DNA of 64,000 bases. It comes from Bacteriovoracaceae bacterium (GTDB taxonomy: Bacteria > Bdellovibrionota > Bacteriovoracia > Bacteriovoracales > Bacteriovoracaceae). The stretch lies in assembly GCA_025210745.1 (NCBI GenBank), contig JAOARC010000037.1, forward strand, positions 186,001 through 250,000, given 5' to 3'. The position numbers and the translations under genes are program-made. Positions 10,842 to 18,577 of this stretch are shown here, piece by piece. Positions within the stretch are counted from its first letter, which is position 1, and every line of letters starts with the position of its first letter. The notes under the pieces were generated by a model. It was not told the origin of the DNA and made no database searches. It worked only from the letters and a program-made list of their open reading frames with translations.

Positions 10842-10870
10842 TAAGATGGTGGCCTCTAAATTTTTGTCAA
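10842..10870 (-). promoter_or_regulatory. Candidate heat-shock (sigma-32-like) promoter of grpE-dnaK
   Basis: The minus strand carries TTGACA and, 13 bases on, CACCATCTTA, about 40 bases before grpE. The second box resembles the sigma-32 -10 consensus (CCCCATnTA) more than TATAAT. A normal sigma-70 reading (TTGACA, 17 bases, ATCTTA) is also possible. Confidence 0.45.
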
Positions 10871-10915
10871 TGGTTTATGATAAAAATTATTTAAGTCTTT
10901 TGTAAGTATTTGATT

Positions 10916-12022
10916 TTATATAATATTATGGTTAAAAAGATCATCCATTAGTGAATCAAGTACTAAGTAGCCCTTAGAATTCAACACAATATTTCGCTCT
11001 GCAAAAATTAAATAATCAAGATTATTCCATTTTTTAAGTACTTTTTGCTTATCTTCAGAATCAAATAAGCCTTTATCTATTCCCATACTAGATCGTAAAT
11101 TCATATATAGCGTTTCAAGCTCTAATTGCGACTCATTTAAGTTTTCCAGATGAAAACCTGAACCAGAAGACTTATATTGATAACGTAAGGCTTTATTTTT
11201 CAAGTTAATAAATCCTGTTGCTGTAGCCCCTAAGGCAGCAACACTTCTAGCTTTCCAATATTTAAGGTTATGCTTTGACTTTTTATCATCTTTAGCAAAG
11301 TTAGAAACCTCATACTGCTTATAACAAAGTCCATCGAGTTTTTTACATATATCAAGATATTCTTTTTCAATAACTTCATCTTTTGGAAGATAGTCTTTAT
11401 AGCTATAATTAGATCTTGTCTTTAAAATATAAACACTAAAGTGACTAGGATTAAAAGAAGCTAATCTTTCTATTTCTCCTACAACATCTCTTTTTATCTT
11501 TTCTTTATTAGGCAACCCTAAAAGCAAGTCTACTGAAAAGTTAACATTTTTGTTTTTTAAAAATTCTAAAAGCTTATCTATATCTTCAATTGAATGAGAT
11601 CTATCCGCCATTTTTAAAAAATACGGATCATAACTTTGAGCACCAACAGAAACTCTATTAACCCCAATATCAAACCAACTTTGCAAAGTATCAAAAGTCC
11701 AATTATCTGGGTCTACTTCTAAAGTAAATTCTATTTTGTCTTGAAAACCATACTTTTCTTTTATGTATTTTTTTACAAAATGAGATCCATTTTTACCCCA
11801 CAAAGAAGGAGTTCCTCCACCAATATACAAGCTGTCTAAACGTTCTATTTTACAACTATTATCACTCAACAGCTTTTCATGATCTTCTAAGTTTTTAATC
11901 ATTTTTTTTTCAAAATCACTAATTTGCTTTTGATTTTCAAGTTTGTATTTATAGAAGTCACAATAGTTGCAAAGATGTTTACAAAATGGAAAGTGAATAT
12001 AAAGAGAATCTATTATTTGCAT
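10916..12022 (-). CDS. hemW: HemW-like radical SAM protein (coproporphyrinogen oxidase-related)
   Basis: The start LYIHFPFCKHLCNYCDF carries the radical-SAM CxxxCxxC cluster (C14, C18, C21). The conserved strings LYIGGGTPSLW and NRVSVGAQSYD and the LLLGLPNK loop identify the HemN/HemW family. At 368 residues and without the N-terminal extension of HemN, it fits HemW, a heme-binding protein thought to deliver heme, better than the oxidase itself. It stands alone between grpE and the divergent exporter genes, which begin 40 bases upstream. Confidence 0.85.
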   Translation of the reverse strand: MQIIDSLYIHFPFCKHLCNYCDFYKYKLENQKQISDFEKKMIKNLEDHEKLLSDNSCKIERLDSLYIGGGTPSLWGKNGSHFVKKYIKEKYGFQDKIEFTLEVDPDNWTFDTLQSWFDIGVNRVSVGAQSYDPYFLKMADRSHSIEDIDKLLEFLKNKNVNFSVDLLLGLPNKEKIKRDVVGEIERLASFNPSHFSVYILKTRSNYSYKDYLPKDEVIEKEYLDICKKLDGLCYKQYEVSNFAKDDKKSKHNLKYWKARSVAALGATATGFINLKNKALRYQYKSSGSGFHLENLNESQLELETLYMNLRSSMGIDKGLFDSEDKQKVLKKWNNLDYLIFAERNIVLNSKGYLVLDSLMDDLFNHNII

Positions 12023-12062
12023 TTATTTGCTACATGTTATCTATTTTACTAAACTTAAATCA

Positions 12063-12827
12063 ATGAAAATTTCCACAGACTTATTTACTATATTTACCCT
12101 AACAAAGGCTGAATTAAAAGGACGCTACAGAAATACCTGGGCAGGTTTTTTGTGGGTAGCATTAAATCCTATCATCATGTTTTGTGTTCATGCTCTTATA
12201 TTTAAGTTTGTTTTAAAAATAGATACTGAGCGATATTTTATTTTTTTGCTATCAGGACTCTTGCCTTGGATCTTTATCTCGCAAAATTTGGCGATGACTT
12301 GCCATAGTTTTATTACTAACAGAGATATCCTTTTGTCTTTTCAAATTAGTCCTTTGCATATCTTAGCATCGAAAGTTATTGATAACTTTTTAAACTTCCT
12401 AGCTCCATTTTTTATTCTATTTGCATATATTTCCTATTTTGAAGATTTTGAAAGCAAAGGATTATGGTTTCTTCCTATAAACACAGTAATACTTGTCATA
12501 GGAGTTTTTTGTCTTTCCCTTATTTTTTCGACGCTACAAGTTTACATAAGAGATACACAATATATTCTTAATTTTATAACAAGCATTTTCTATTTTATAA
12601 CTCCTATTTTTTATCCTGAAAGTCTTGTTCCAAACTCTCTTAAATTTATGGTTGATTACAATCCCATTTATATTCTAATAAAACCTTTCAAAATCGTTCT
12701 TTGGAACTTTGATCTAAACCTTTATTGGATAGCACTTACTAACGCTTTTCTATGTATAAGTATACTATCCATAATATCTTATTTTATCTGGAGAAATAAA
12801 AAAAATGAACTCTATCTCCACATCTAA
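12063..12827 (+). CDS. ABC-2 type transporter permease (polysaccharide export, Wzm-like)
   Basis: The protein has six hydrophobic segments and the N-terminal pattern of O-antigen/teichoic-acid exporters: ELKGRYRNTWAGFLWVALNP followed by SGLLPWIFISQN. This family exports undecaprenol-linked glycans with a paired ATPase, which here overlaps its end by 23 bases. The frame is open from a TTG at 12027, but the ATG at 12063 gives the usual start (MKISTDLFTIF). No glycosyltransferase genes lie beside the pair, so the substrate cannot be inferred. Confidence 0.88.
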   Translation: MKISTDLFTIFTLTKAELKGRYRNTWAGFLWVALNPIIMFCVHALIFKFVLKIDTERYFIFLLSGLLPWIFISQNLAMTCHSFITNRDILLSFQISPLHILASKVIDNFLNFLAPFFILFAYISYFEDFESKGLWFLPINTVILVIGVFCLSLIFSTLQVYIRDTQYILNFITSIFYFITPIFYPESLVPNSLKFMVDYNPIYILIKPFKIVLWNFDLNLYWIALTNAFLCISILSIISYFIWRNKKNELYLHI

Positions 12828-13584
12828 AACTATTTTGCATATAAAGTCTTTTAATCTAAAATATCACTTCAATAGATATAGAAATAGTGGTTTTAGAGAC
12901 CTTTTTATTTCATTCATCAAGAATCCAATAAGTATCTTATTTCAGAAGAATGAAAAAATATCAATTTTGGAAGACATAAATATAAAAATTAACAAAGGAC
13001 AAAGAGTTGCTCTTATAGGCTCTAATGGTACAGGTAAAACATCTCTATGTAGAGCTATAGCTGGAATGCACGGCAAACAAAAAAATATCATAACAAATGG
13101 TCAAGTAAGAGCAATATTTGACACGTCCGTAGTTGTTCAGCCAGAACTTACAGGTAAAGAAAATATAGAGATACTTACCTCTTTAATGTTTCCAACTCTA
13201 TCATCCAAACAAAGAAAACATACAATAAAAGAGGCTTGTGAATTTAGTGAAATAGATGAGTATTTAAACCAACCCTTTAAGCATTACTCTAAAGGAATGA
13301 AAGCAAGACTTTTTTTAAGTGTAATATCATCACATCCTACAGATCTTCTCATATTGGACGAAGTCTTTACTGGAGCCGATCAATTTTTCAATGAAAAAAT
13401 ATCAATAAGACTAAGTAAAATGATTGAAAACTCTGGGGCGGTTATTATCATAAGTCATGATAGTGAGTTACTTAAGAAAATATGTAATAGAGCAATCGTT
13501 TTAAATGAAAAAAAAGTTAGCTTTGATGGGGATGTTGATCAAGCCATTATCCATTATAATAATATTCACACTTATCAACAATGA
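12805..13584 (+). CDS. ABC transporter ATPase (polysaccharide export, Wzt-like, short form)
   Basis: The ATPase has Walker A ALIGSNGTGKTS, the signature HYSKGMKARL (the YSxGM form typical of Wzt and TagH rather than LSGGQ), Walker B DLLILDEVFTGAD and a switch His in IIISHDSELL. It is 259 residues long and ends soon after the ATPase core. It therefore lacks the C-terminal carbohydrate-recognition domain that some Wzt proteins use to select finished chains. The start lies inside the permease gene, after GGAG, which is typical of tightly coupled subunits. Confidence 0.9.
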   Translation: MNSISTSKTILHIKSFNLKYHFNRYRNSGFRDLFISFIKNPISILFQKNEKISILEDINIKINKGQRVALIGSNGTGKTSLCRAIAGMHGKQKNIITNGQVRAIFDTSVVVQPELTGKENIEILTSLMFPTLSSKQRKHTIKEACEFSEIDEYLNQPFKHYSKGMKARLFLSVISSHPTDLLILDEVFTGADQFFNEKISIRLSKMIENSGAVIIISHDSELLKKICNRAIVLNEKKVSFDGDVDQAIIHYNNIHTYQQ

Positions 13585-13659
13585 ACTATATATATTAACA
13601 ATAGAGTGTGCTAAGATATTTTCAAAATGTAATGATATAAATCTTAAGGATGAGCAATA

Positions 13660-16212
13660 ATGAAACAAACTCAAGTAAAGCTTAATAATGGGTTAAATAC
13701 TCTCTTTTTAAATACGCCAGGAGCAAACTGTGCAAGTATTCAGATATGGTTTAGAGCTGGAAGTGCTTTAGAGACAGGAAAAGACTTAGGGATAGCACAC
13801 TTTTTAGAACATATGTTTTTTAAAGGAACTAAAAAAAGACCTGGTGCAGCTATTGCACACGAAGTTGAAAGCTATGGCGGAGAAGTAAATGCTTTTACAT
13901 CTTTTGATTACACTTGTTACTATATAAATAGTCCATCAAATAAAATTAATAAAACTATTGAGATTTTAATGGATATGGTTTCAAATCCTATTTTTGATCA
14001 AAAAGAGCTTGAGCCAGAAAGGCATGTTGTTCATGAAGAGTTTAGAAGATCACTTGATAGTCCCTCACAATTTAATTTTAAAAATATCCAAAAGACATCT
14101 TTTACAAAAGGCTATTCTCACGGAATCTTAGGTACAGAAAAAACAATTCTTAATTTTTCAAGAAAACAACTTATAGATTTTAGAAAGAAATTTTATAACT
14201 TAAGTAATGCTCTTTTAATTGTTGCTGGAGATATAAAGAATCAAAAGAAAGTCGAAGATATTATTTCTAAGTATAAAATACCAAACGGCCCAAAAAGCTC
14301 ATTTACAAGTTTTGATCTAAAGAAAAAAACAAATATCAAAAAACATACTAAACATGTAAATGAAGTTTCTGTTACATTCACGATAGAAGCTCCTGAATAC
14401 ACTGATAGATGGGGTGCTATTGAAGATCTTGCCCTAAATTGTATTGCTCATGGTGAAATTTCTCCTTTATACACATCATTAATTACTAATACAAACCTTG
14501 CTAGTAGTACTAGTGGATCAAGTATGTTCTTTTCAAAAGGTGGAGTTCACTTTTTAAAAGTTGTTATGCCAAAAGCTAATGTAGCAAAGACTCTTTCTCT
14601 TTTAAAGAAAGAGCTTAAAAACATTATTGAAAAAGGTTTAACTGAAGATCAAATATCAAGAATAAAAAATCAGTATGTAGCTTCTAAAATCTATGAAAAA
14701 GAATCTATTGAGTCTCATTCCTTTTCACTAGGTCATGGGTTTGCTCAAACTGGTGATATAAACTGTGAAGAACAATTCATTAGAAATATAAAAGATGCTT
14801 CAACAGCTGAAGTTAATCAAGCCTTAAAAAGAATTTTCAAAAAAACAATACACGCTACTATTCAAACCCCTGAAGATTATAAGAATAAAAATCTAGAGTC
14901 GACTTTAGAAAAATTTATTAGTGAAATTAATAATCATAGTAAAAAAGAATCTTCATCAAAAGAAAAAGGTATTTTAAGATCAAAATATGATCCTGAGGTA
15001 CAAGTTATAGATATTAAAAAAGGTATAAAGCTTCTTTATAGACAAAACAAAGTGACTCCTACATTTGTATTACATGCTTATATGAAAGGCGGGTTATCTC
15101 ATGAAACAAAAGATATTAATGGCTCATACTATTTCTTATCTAGATTACTTGCCTATGGAAATAAGAATAATAACTTTGTAAGTCTTAAAAATGATCTTGA
15201 AAATATGTCTTCATATTTAAATGGTTTTTCAGGTAAAAATGCTTATGGATTAACTCTTCATGGCTTAAGTGATAACTTCACAAAACTTACAAAGCATTTT
15301 GCCGATACATTACTATCTCCTTCAATTCCAAAAAACTACTTAGAATTAGAAATGGAACTAATTAAAAGAACAATTGAAAATCAAAAAGAAGATTCGCTTA
15401 AGCAATGCTTTAGAGAAGTAACAAAAAGTGTTTTTAACGAGCACCCTTATTCAATGCCTGTTTTTGGAACTCTAGATAGTATAGATAGGATTACCAGAGA
15501 AAAACTTTTAGAACTTCATAATCACAGATTAAACAATAGTGAGCTTTTAATCACCTATTGTGGTGACAAAGATCTAGATTTTGTAAAAAAGAACTTAAGT
15601 GAAATCTTTGATTCTCTTGAACCTCGAAAAAAAGAATCTAGATCTAAAAATAAAATCAAACCAAAGACTAATCATAAACTAAAGCTTGATTTTGATAGAG
15701 AACAAACTCAGATTTTTATTGGAGCTCCTGCTTATAAGTCTAATCAAATTGAAGACTTATATTTAAAAATGTTAACAAGCTTTTTATCTGGTCAGTCTTC
15801 TGAGTTATTTGTTGAAGTAAGAGATAGACAAGGTCTTTGTTACTCAGTTCAACCAATTCAACATACCGCTTTAGAAGCAGGTTATTGGGGTATTTACATT
15901 GGAGCTGGAGCTGATAAAACAGATCAAGCAAAAGATGCTATCATTAATATTCTAAATAAACTAAAAGATAAAGGCCTTAGTAAAAAGGACTTTAATAGAG
16001 TTAAAAGTATGATTGATGGACAAAATCAAATGAGCGTTCAAACAAATGATGATTATGCTAATTTTTATTCTATTTCAGTATTACATGGGATTGGCCTTGA
16101 TTACCAACATACAAGCTTAGAGAAAATTAGAAATATTAAACATGAAGACTTTAATAAGTTTTTAAAGAAGTTTCTTAATAAAAAATGGAGTATTATAGAG
16201 GCCGGTAAATAG
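13660..16212 (+). CDS. M16 family zinc metallopeptidase (two-domain, pitrilysin/MPP-like)
   Basis: The 850-residue protein has two homologous halves. The first carries the inverted zinc motif HFLEH (H47, E50, H51) with the third ligand near E127 in HEEFRRS. The second half (from about 445) lacks HxxEH but keeps the DRQGLCYSV loop typical of the inactive partner domain. No clear signal peptide is visible, so location is uncertain: relatives are cytoplasmic, periplasmic or secreted. It has its own ribosome binding site (AAGGA) and ends in an inverted repeat overlapping its stop codon. Confidence 0.92.
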   Translation: MKQTQVKLNNGLNTLFLNTPGANCASIQIWFRAGSALETGKDLGIAHFLEHMFFKGTKKRPGAAIAHEVESYGGEVNAFTSFDYTCYYINSPSNKINKTIEILMDMVSNPIFDQKELEPERHVVHEEFRRSLDSPSQFNFKNIQKTSFTKGYSHGILGTEKTILNFSRKQLIDFRKKFYNLSNALLIVAGDIKNQKKVEDIISKYKIPNGPKSSFTSFDLKKKTNIKKHTKHVNEVSVTFTIEAPEYTDRWGAIEDLALNCIAHGEISPLYTSLITNTNLASSTSGSSMFFSKGGVHFLKVVMPKANVAKTLSLLKKELKNIIEKGLTEDQISRIKNQYVASKIYEKESIESHSFSLGHGFAQTGDINCEEQFIRNIKDASTAEVNQALKRIFKKTIHATIQTPEDYKNKNLESTLEKFISEINNHSKKESSSKEKGILRSKYDPEVQVIDIKKGIKLLYRQNKVTPTFVLHAYMKGGLSHETKDINGSYYFLSRLLAYGNKNNNFVSLKNDLENMSSYLNGFSGKNAYGLTLHGLSDNFTKLTKHFADTLLSPSIPKNYLELEMELIKRTIENQKEDSLKQCFREVTKSVFNEHPYSMPVFGTLDSIDRITREKLLELHNHRLNNSELLITYCGDKDLDFVKKNLSEIFDSLEPRKKESRSKNKIKPKTNHKLKLDFDREQTQIFIGAPAYKSNQIEDLYLKMLTSFLSGQSSELFVEVRDRQGLCYSVQPIQHTALEAGYWGIYIGAGADKTDQAKDAIINILNKLKDKGLSKKDFNRVKSMIDGQNQMSVQTNDDYANFYSISVLHGIGLDYQHTSLEKIRNIKHEDFNKFLKKFLNKKWSIIEAGK

Positions 16213-16220
16213 CCTCTATA
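16194..16220. terminator. Inverted repeat at the convergent ends of the M16 gene and poly-Q gene
   Basis: A nine-base perfect repeat (TATAGAGGC with GCCTCTATA, nine-base loop) spans the stop codon of the peptidase gene and lies just before the end of the facing gene. It could end transcription from both sides. There is no clear T-run, so this is tentative. Confidence 0.4.
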
Positions 16221-16222
16221 TA

Positions 16223-17248
16223 TTATCCTTGAGTTTGGCTCTGCCCATTTGATCCTTGTTTTTGTAAATAATCTAAATGTTGCTGTTGTTGCTGTTGTTG
16301 CTGCTGCTGCTGTTGTTGTTGCTGTTGCTGTTGCTGCTGTTGTTGCTGTTCTTGTTGCTGTTTATTAACAATTCCATTAAAAGTTATCTTTTCAATAAAC
16401 CTTAAACTACAACTTATAGATGAAATAATCTTTTCTTCGTTAAGAATTCCAAAGTTTAAAACCTCATTACGATACTCGCATGAAAGCTCACCATTCATTT
16501 TTTTATTGCCTGTATTATTAAGAAAGTTATTATTTTTACTATTTTTCTCTAAATACATCTCGAATAGATATTCATTCGTCCATACATTCTTTACTGTACA
16601 TATTCTATTCATTGAACTACATTCGATGTTTGTATTTACAATAATTTGATAAGCCGTTGCTCTTCCATTTTCAGTTAGTGGATCAATATCGTAACTAATA
16701 CCTTTTTCTATAAAGTCTGTTGTACTCATCGGATTAAGCTCTAAAGGAAGTTCAATAATTTGTTCTAATTTAACACCTTTTGACCTTTTTAAGATTTTAT
16801 TAGTATAAATATAGTTATCATCATTTATATTAACTAACCTTAAAAGTTCATGAAAAACTAACTTTTTTGAGGTTTGAGCCACTGTTAAAATATTGGCCCA
16901 ACTAAGCTCTGGAACTTCATAACCTACGTATAAAGTTATTCCATTACTATCACCTAAGCTACTTACAAGGCTTCCTGTACTATCAACAAGCTTTTCTTTT
17001 GATAAAACAATATTATTAACATCTAGTTTTTCTATTAGTTTTTCATATATCTCATTATTAAGATTTGTAATAATCTGCTCTTTATTATTAGTTAAAATTT
17101 CATCTGCTATTTCAATAAACTTCATTCTGATGGGATCTCCCCCATTACCACCTTCATGGCCTCTGGAATAAAGAACTGTTTCAAAACTAATATTTTGAGC
17201 AAATATATTTGTTATTGATAATACAAGTATTAAAATTAAACTTTTCAT
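16223..17248 (-). CDS. Secreted protein with GNGGD/HELLRL motifs and a poly-glutamine tail
   Basis: The 341-residue protein has a signal peptide (residues 1-17, cut after IFA). The mature N-terminus RGHEGGNGGDPIRMKF and the later VFHELLRLVNINDDNYIY match an uncharacterised secreted family I associate with Bdellovibrio-like bacteria; the His-Glu followed by DDNY hints at a metal site but no activity is known to me. Residues 297-323 are Gln apart from one Glu, encoded by mixed CAA and CAG, followed by a short Gln/Gly/Ser tail. It overlaps the TIGR02147 regulator gene by four bases (ATGA), so the two are made together. Confidence 0.8.
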   Translation of the reverse strand: MKSLILILVLSITNIFAQNISFETVLYSRGHEGGNGGDPIRMKFIEIADEILTNNKEQIITNLNNEIYEKLIEKLDVNNIVLSKEKLVDSTGSLVSSLGDSNGITLYVGYEVPELSWANILTVAQTSKKLVFHELLRLVNINDDNYIYTNKILKRSKGVKLEQIIELPLELNPMSTTDFIEKGISYDIDPLTENGRATAYQIIVNTNIECSSMNRICTVKNVWTNEYLFEMYLEKNSKNNNFLNNTGNKKMNGELSCEYRNEVLNFGILNEEKIISSISCSLRFIEKITFNGIVNKQQQEQQQQQQQQQQQQQQQQQQQQQQQHLDYLQKQGSNGQSQTQG

Positions 17249-18042
17249 GTATCTAGCTCCGCTAAAGGAATTAATTGTATATTTAAATTATAAACATTAT
17301 TTTTTTTATCACTTTCCATAAATTTGCAAAGATCTCTTCTAAATTTAGTTATCAACTTTTTTGCTTGCGGTAATTTGTCTATATCAATTGCCATAGTCAT
17401 AGTTGTAATATCTCTTTTATCAACAGGTACGTTATCAATACTATCTAAAGATTTTCTAATATGTTGTTTATGAAACTTCTTGAGTGCACTAGAAGCAATA
17501 TCATGACTTGTTGAAAACATTTCACCAGTTGGAATAAACTTTCCATTAGAAATATCAATAATATCAAGTTTTAATAAACGCTTGATAGCATCTTCAATAA
17601 TTTCAATATCTAGATTTAAATGATTTGCTATGAATAAGGTTGAACCATCATATCTATCTAGTTCCATAGTAGAAAGAATTGCAAAATAATACCAATCTGA
17701 TATTAACTTAAATCCATCAAGACTTAATCCTTTATATTTTGAACTATGTTCATATGAATCAATAATATCTTTGGCTTCATTTTTAATTTTCTCACTTCTT
17801 CCATGTTCAAACTCAACAAGAGCTTTAAAAAGTGTAACTTCTTTATCACTAAGACCTAGGTTTTGTGCAACGACAACTGCTTTTTTACTACTTAGCCCTA
17901 CTTTACCACTTAAAACTTCACTAAGTTGAGATGGACTTATTCCAATATCTCTAGCAAATGCTCGAATAGAATAAGAACTATTCTCATTTACTCTAAATGA
18001 GAACTCCTCTTCTAATATAGTTCTAAAGGTCATAGTTTCCAT
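17245..18042 (-). CDS. TIGR02147-family regulatory protein
   Basis: The length (265 residues) and pattern fit TIGR02147, a family found mainly in Bdellovibrio-like bacteria and Fibrobacter. The N-terminal half has a helix-turn-helix (SIRAFARDIGISPSQLSEVLSGK, about 23-45) with the following SSKKAVVVAQNLGLS. A WYYFAILSTMEL segment and a second winged-helix-like part come next, then the typical ending DITTMTMAIDIDKLPQAKKL. It is probably a DNA-binding regulator. It is coupled to the downstream poly-Q secreted protein, and GTTCG-type repeats upstream are possible targets. Confidence 0.85.
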   Translation of the reverse strand: METMTFRTILEEEFSFRVNENSSYSIRAFARDIGISPSQLSEVLSGKVGLSSKKAVVVAQNLGLSDKEVTLFKALVEFEHGRSEKIKNEAKDIIDSYEHSSKYKGLSLDGFKLISDWYYFAILSTMELDRYDGSTLFIANHLNLDIEIIEDAIKRLLKLDIIDISNGKFIPTGEMFSTSHDIASSALKKFHKQHIRKSLDSIDNVPVDKRDITTMTMAIDIDKLPQAKKLITKFRRDLCKFMESDKKNNVYNLNIQLIPLAELDT

Positions 18043-18072
18043 GGCATGCTTTATACCACGAGATTGAACAAT

Positions 18073-18150
18073 ATGTTCGAAAAGCTACTTCAAAAACTCA
18101 GAGTATGAAATTATTATATGTATTTGCAAGCTTATCGAACATCTACGAAC
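18073..18150. promoter_or_regulatory. GTTCG inverted repeats in a divergent intergenic region (candidate operator)
   Basis: ATGTTCGA at 18073-18080 is matched by its reverse complement TCGAACAT at 18135-18142, with another CGAAC at 18146-18150. The repeats lie between the divergent TIGR02147 gene and the small secreted protein gene. They could be an operator for the regulator made next to them; this is inferred from symmetry and position. Confidence 0.35.
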
Positions 18151-18232
18151 AATTGCATCTTGAAGGTATCGATTATTTTTTCATTCTAAATTAAAAGGTT
18201 TTTTATCATAAACATATTTTTAGGGGGTATTT

Positions 18233-18550
18233 ATGAAACTTATTATTTTAACATCAATGATTATAACAAGCGTATTTTCAAATACTATTGAACTATATCC
18301 TTGTGAACAAAAAATAATCGAAAAAGAAATTCTAGAAAGCACTATATCTGATTATAAGATTAATATTGTTAAGAAAGTAATTTGTTATCCAATAAATCAA
18401 GATGGTTCATATCAACAATGTCAGCAGCAACAAAGACAAAGTCACCAAAGATATAATCAAGTGATAAGAGTAATTGATATTGTTACTCATATTGATCAAA
18501 CAAAGTCTTTCAACTACAAAAATGTTAATTACAAATGCTTATCAAGATAA
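18233..18550 (+). CDS. Small secreted Gln-rich protein
   Basis: This 105-residue protein has a signal peptide (MKLIILTSMIITSVFS, cut near residue 16) and four cysteines in the mature part (C23, C55, C64, C104 approximately), with a Gln-rich centre (QQCQQQQRQ). I do not recognise a family. The start follows TAGGGGGT, a strong ribosome binding site. It is divergent from the TIGR02147/poly-Q pair and 27 bases before the transglutaminase-elicitor-like gene. The shared Gln richness with the poly-Q protein next door is notable but may be chance. Confidence 0.7.
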   Translation: MKLIILTSMIITSVFSNTIELYPCEQKIIEKEILESTISDYKINIVKKVICYPINQDGSYQQCQQQQRQSHQRYNQVIRVIDIVTHIDQTKSFNYKNVNYKCLSR

Positions 18551-18577
18551 ATCTAAATTAATAAAGGATAATAAAAG

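Noticed and set aside
16280..16360. CRISPR-like or tandem DNA repeat
   Set aside because: The repetition is a coding glutamine tract in frame with a signal-peptide protein, not a spacer array.
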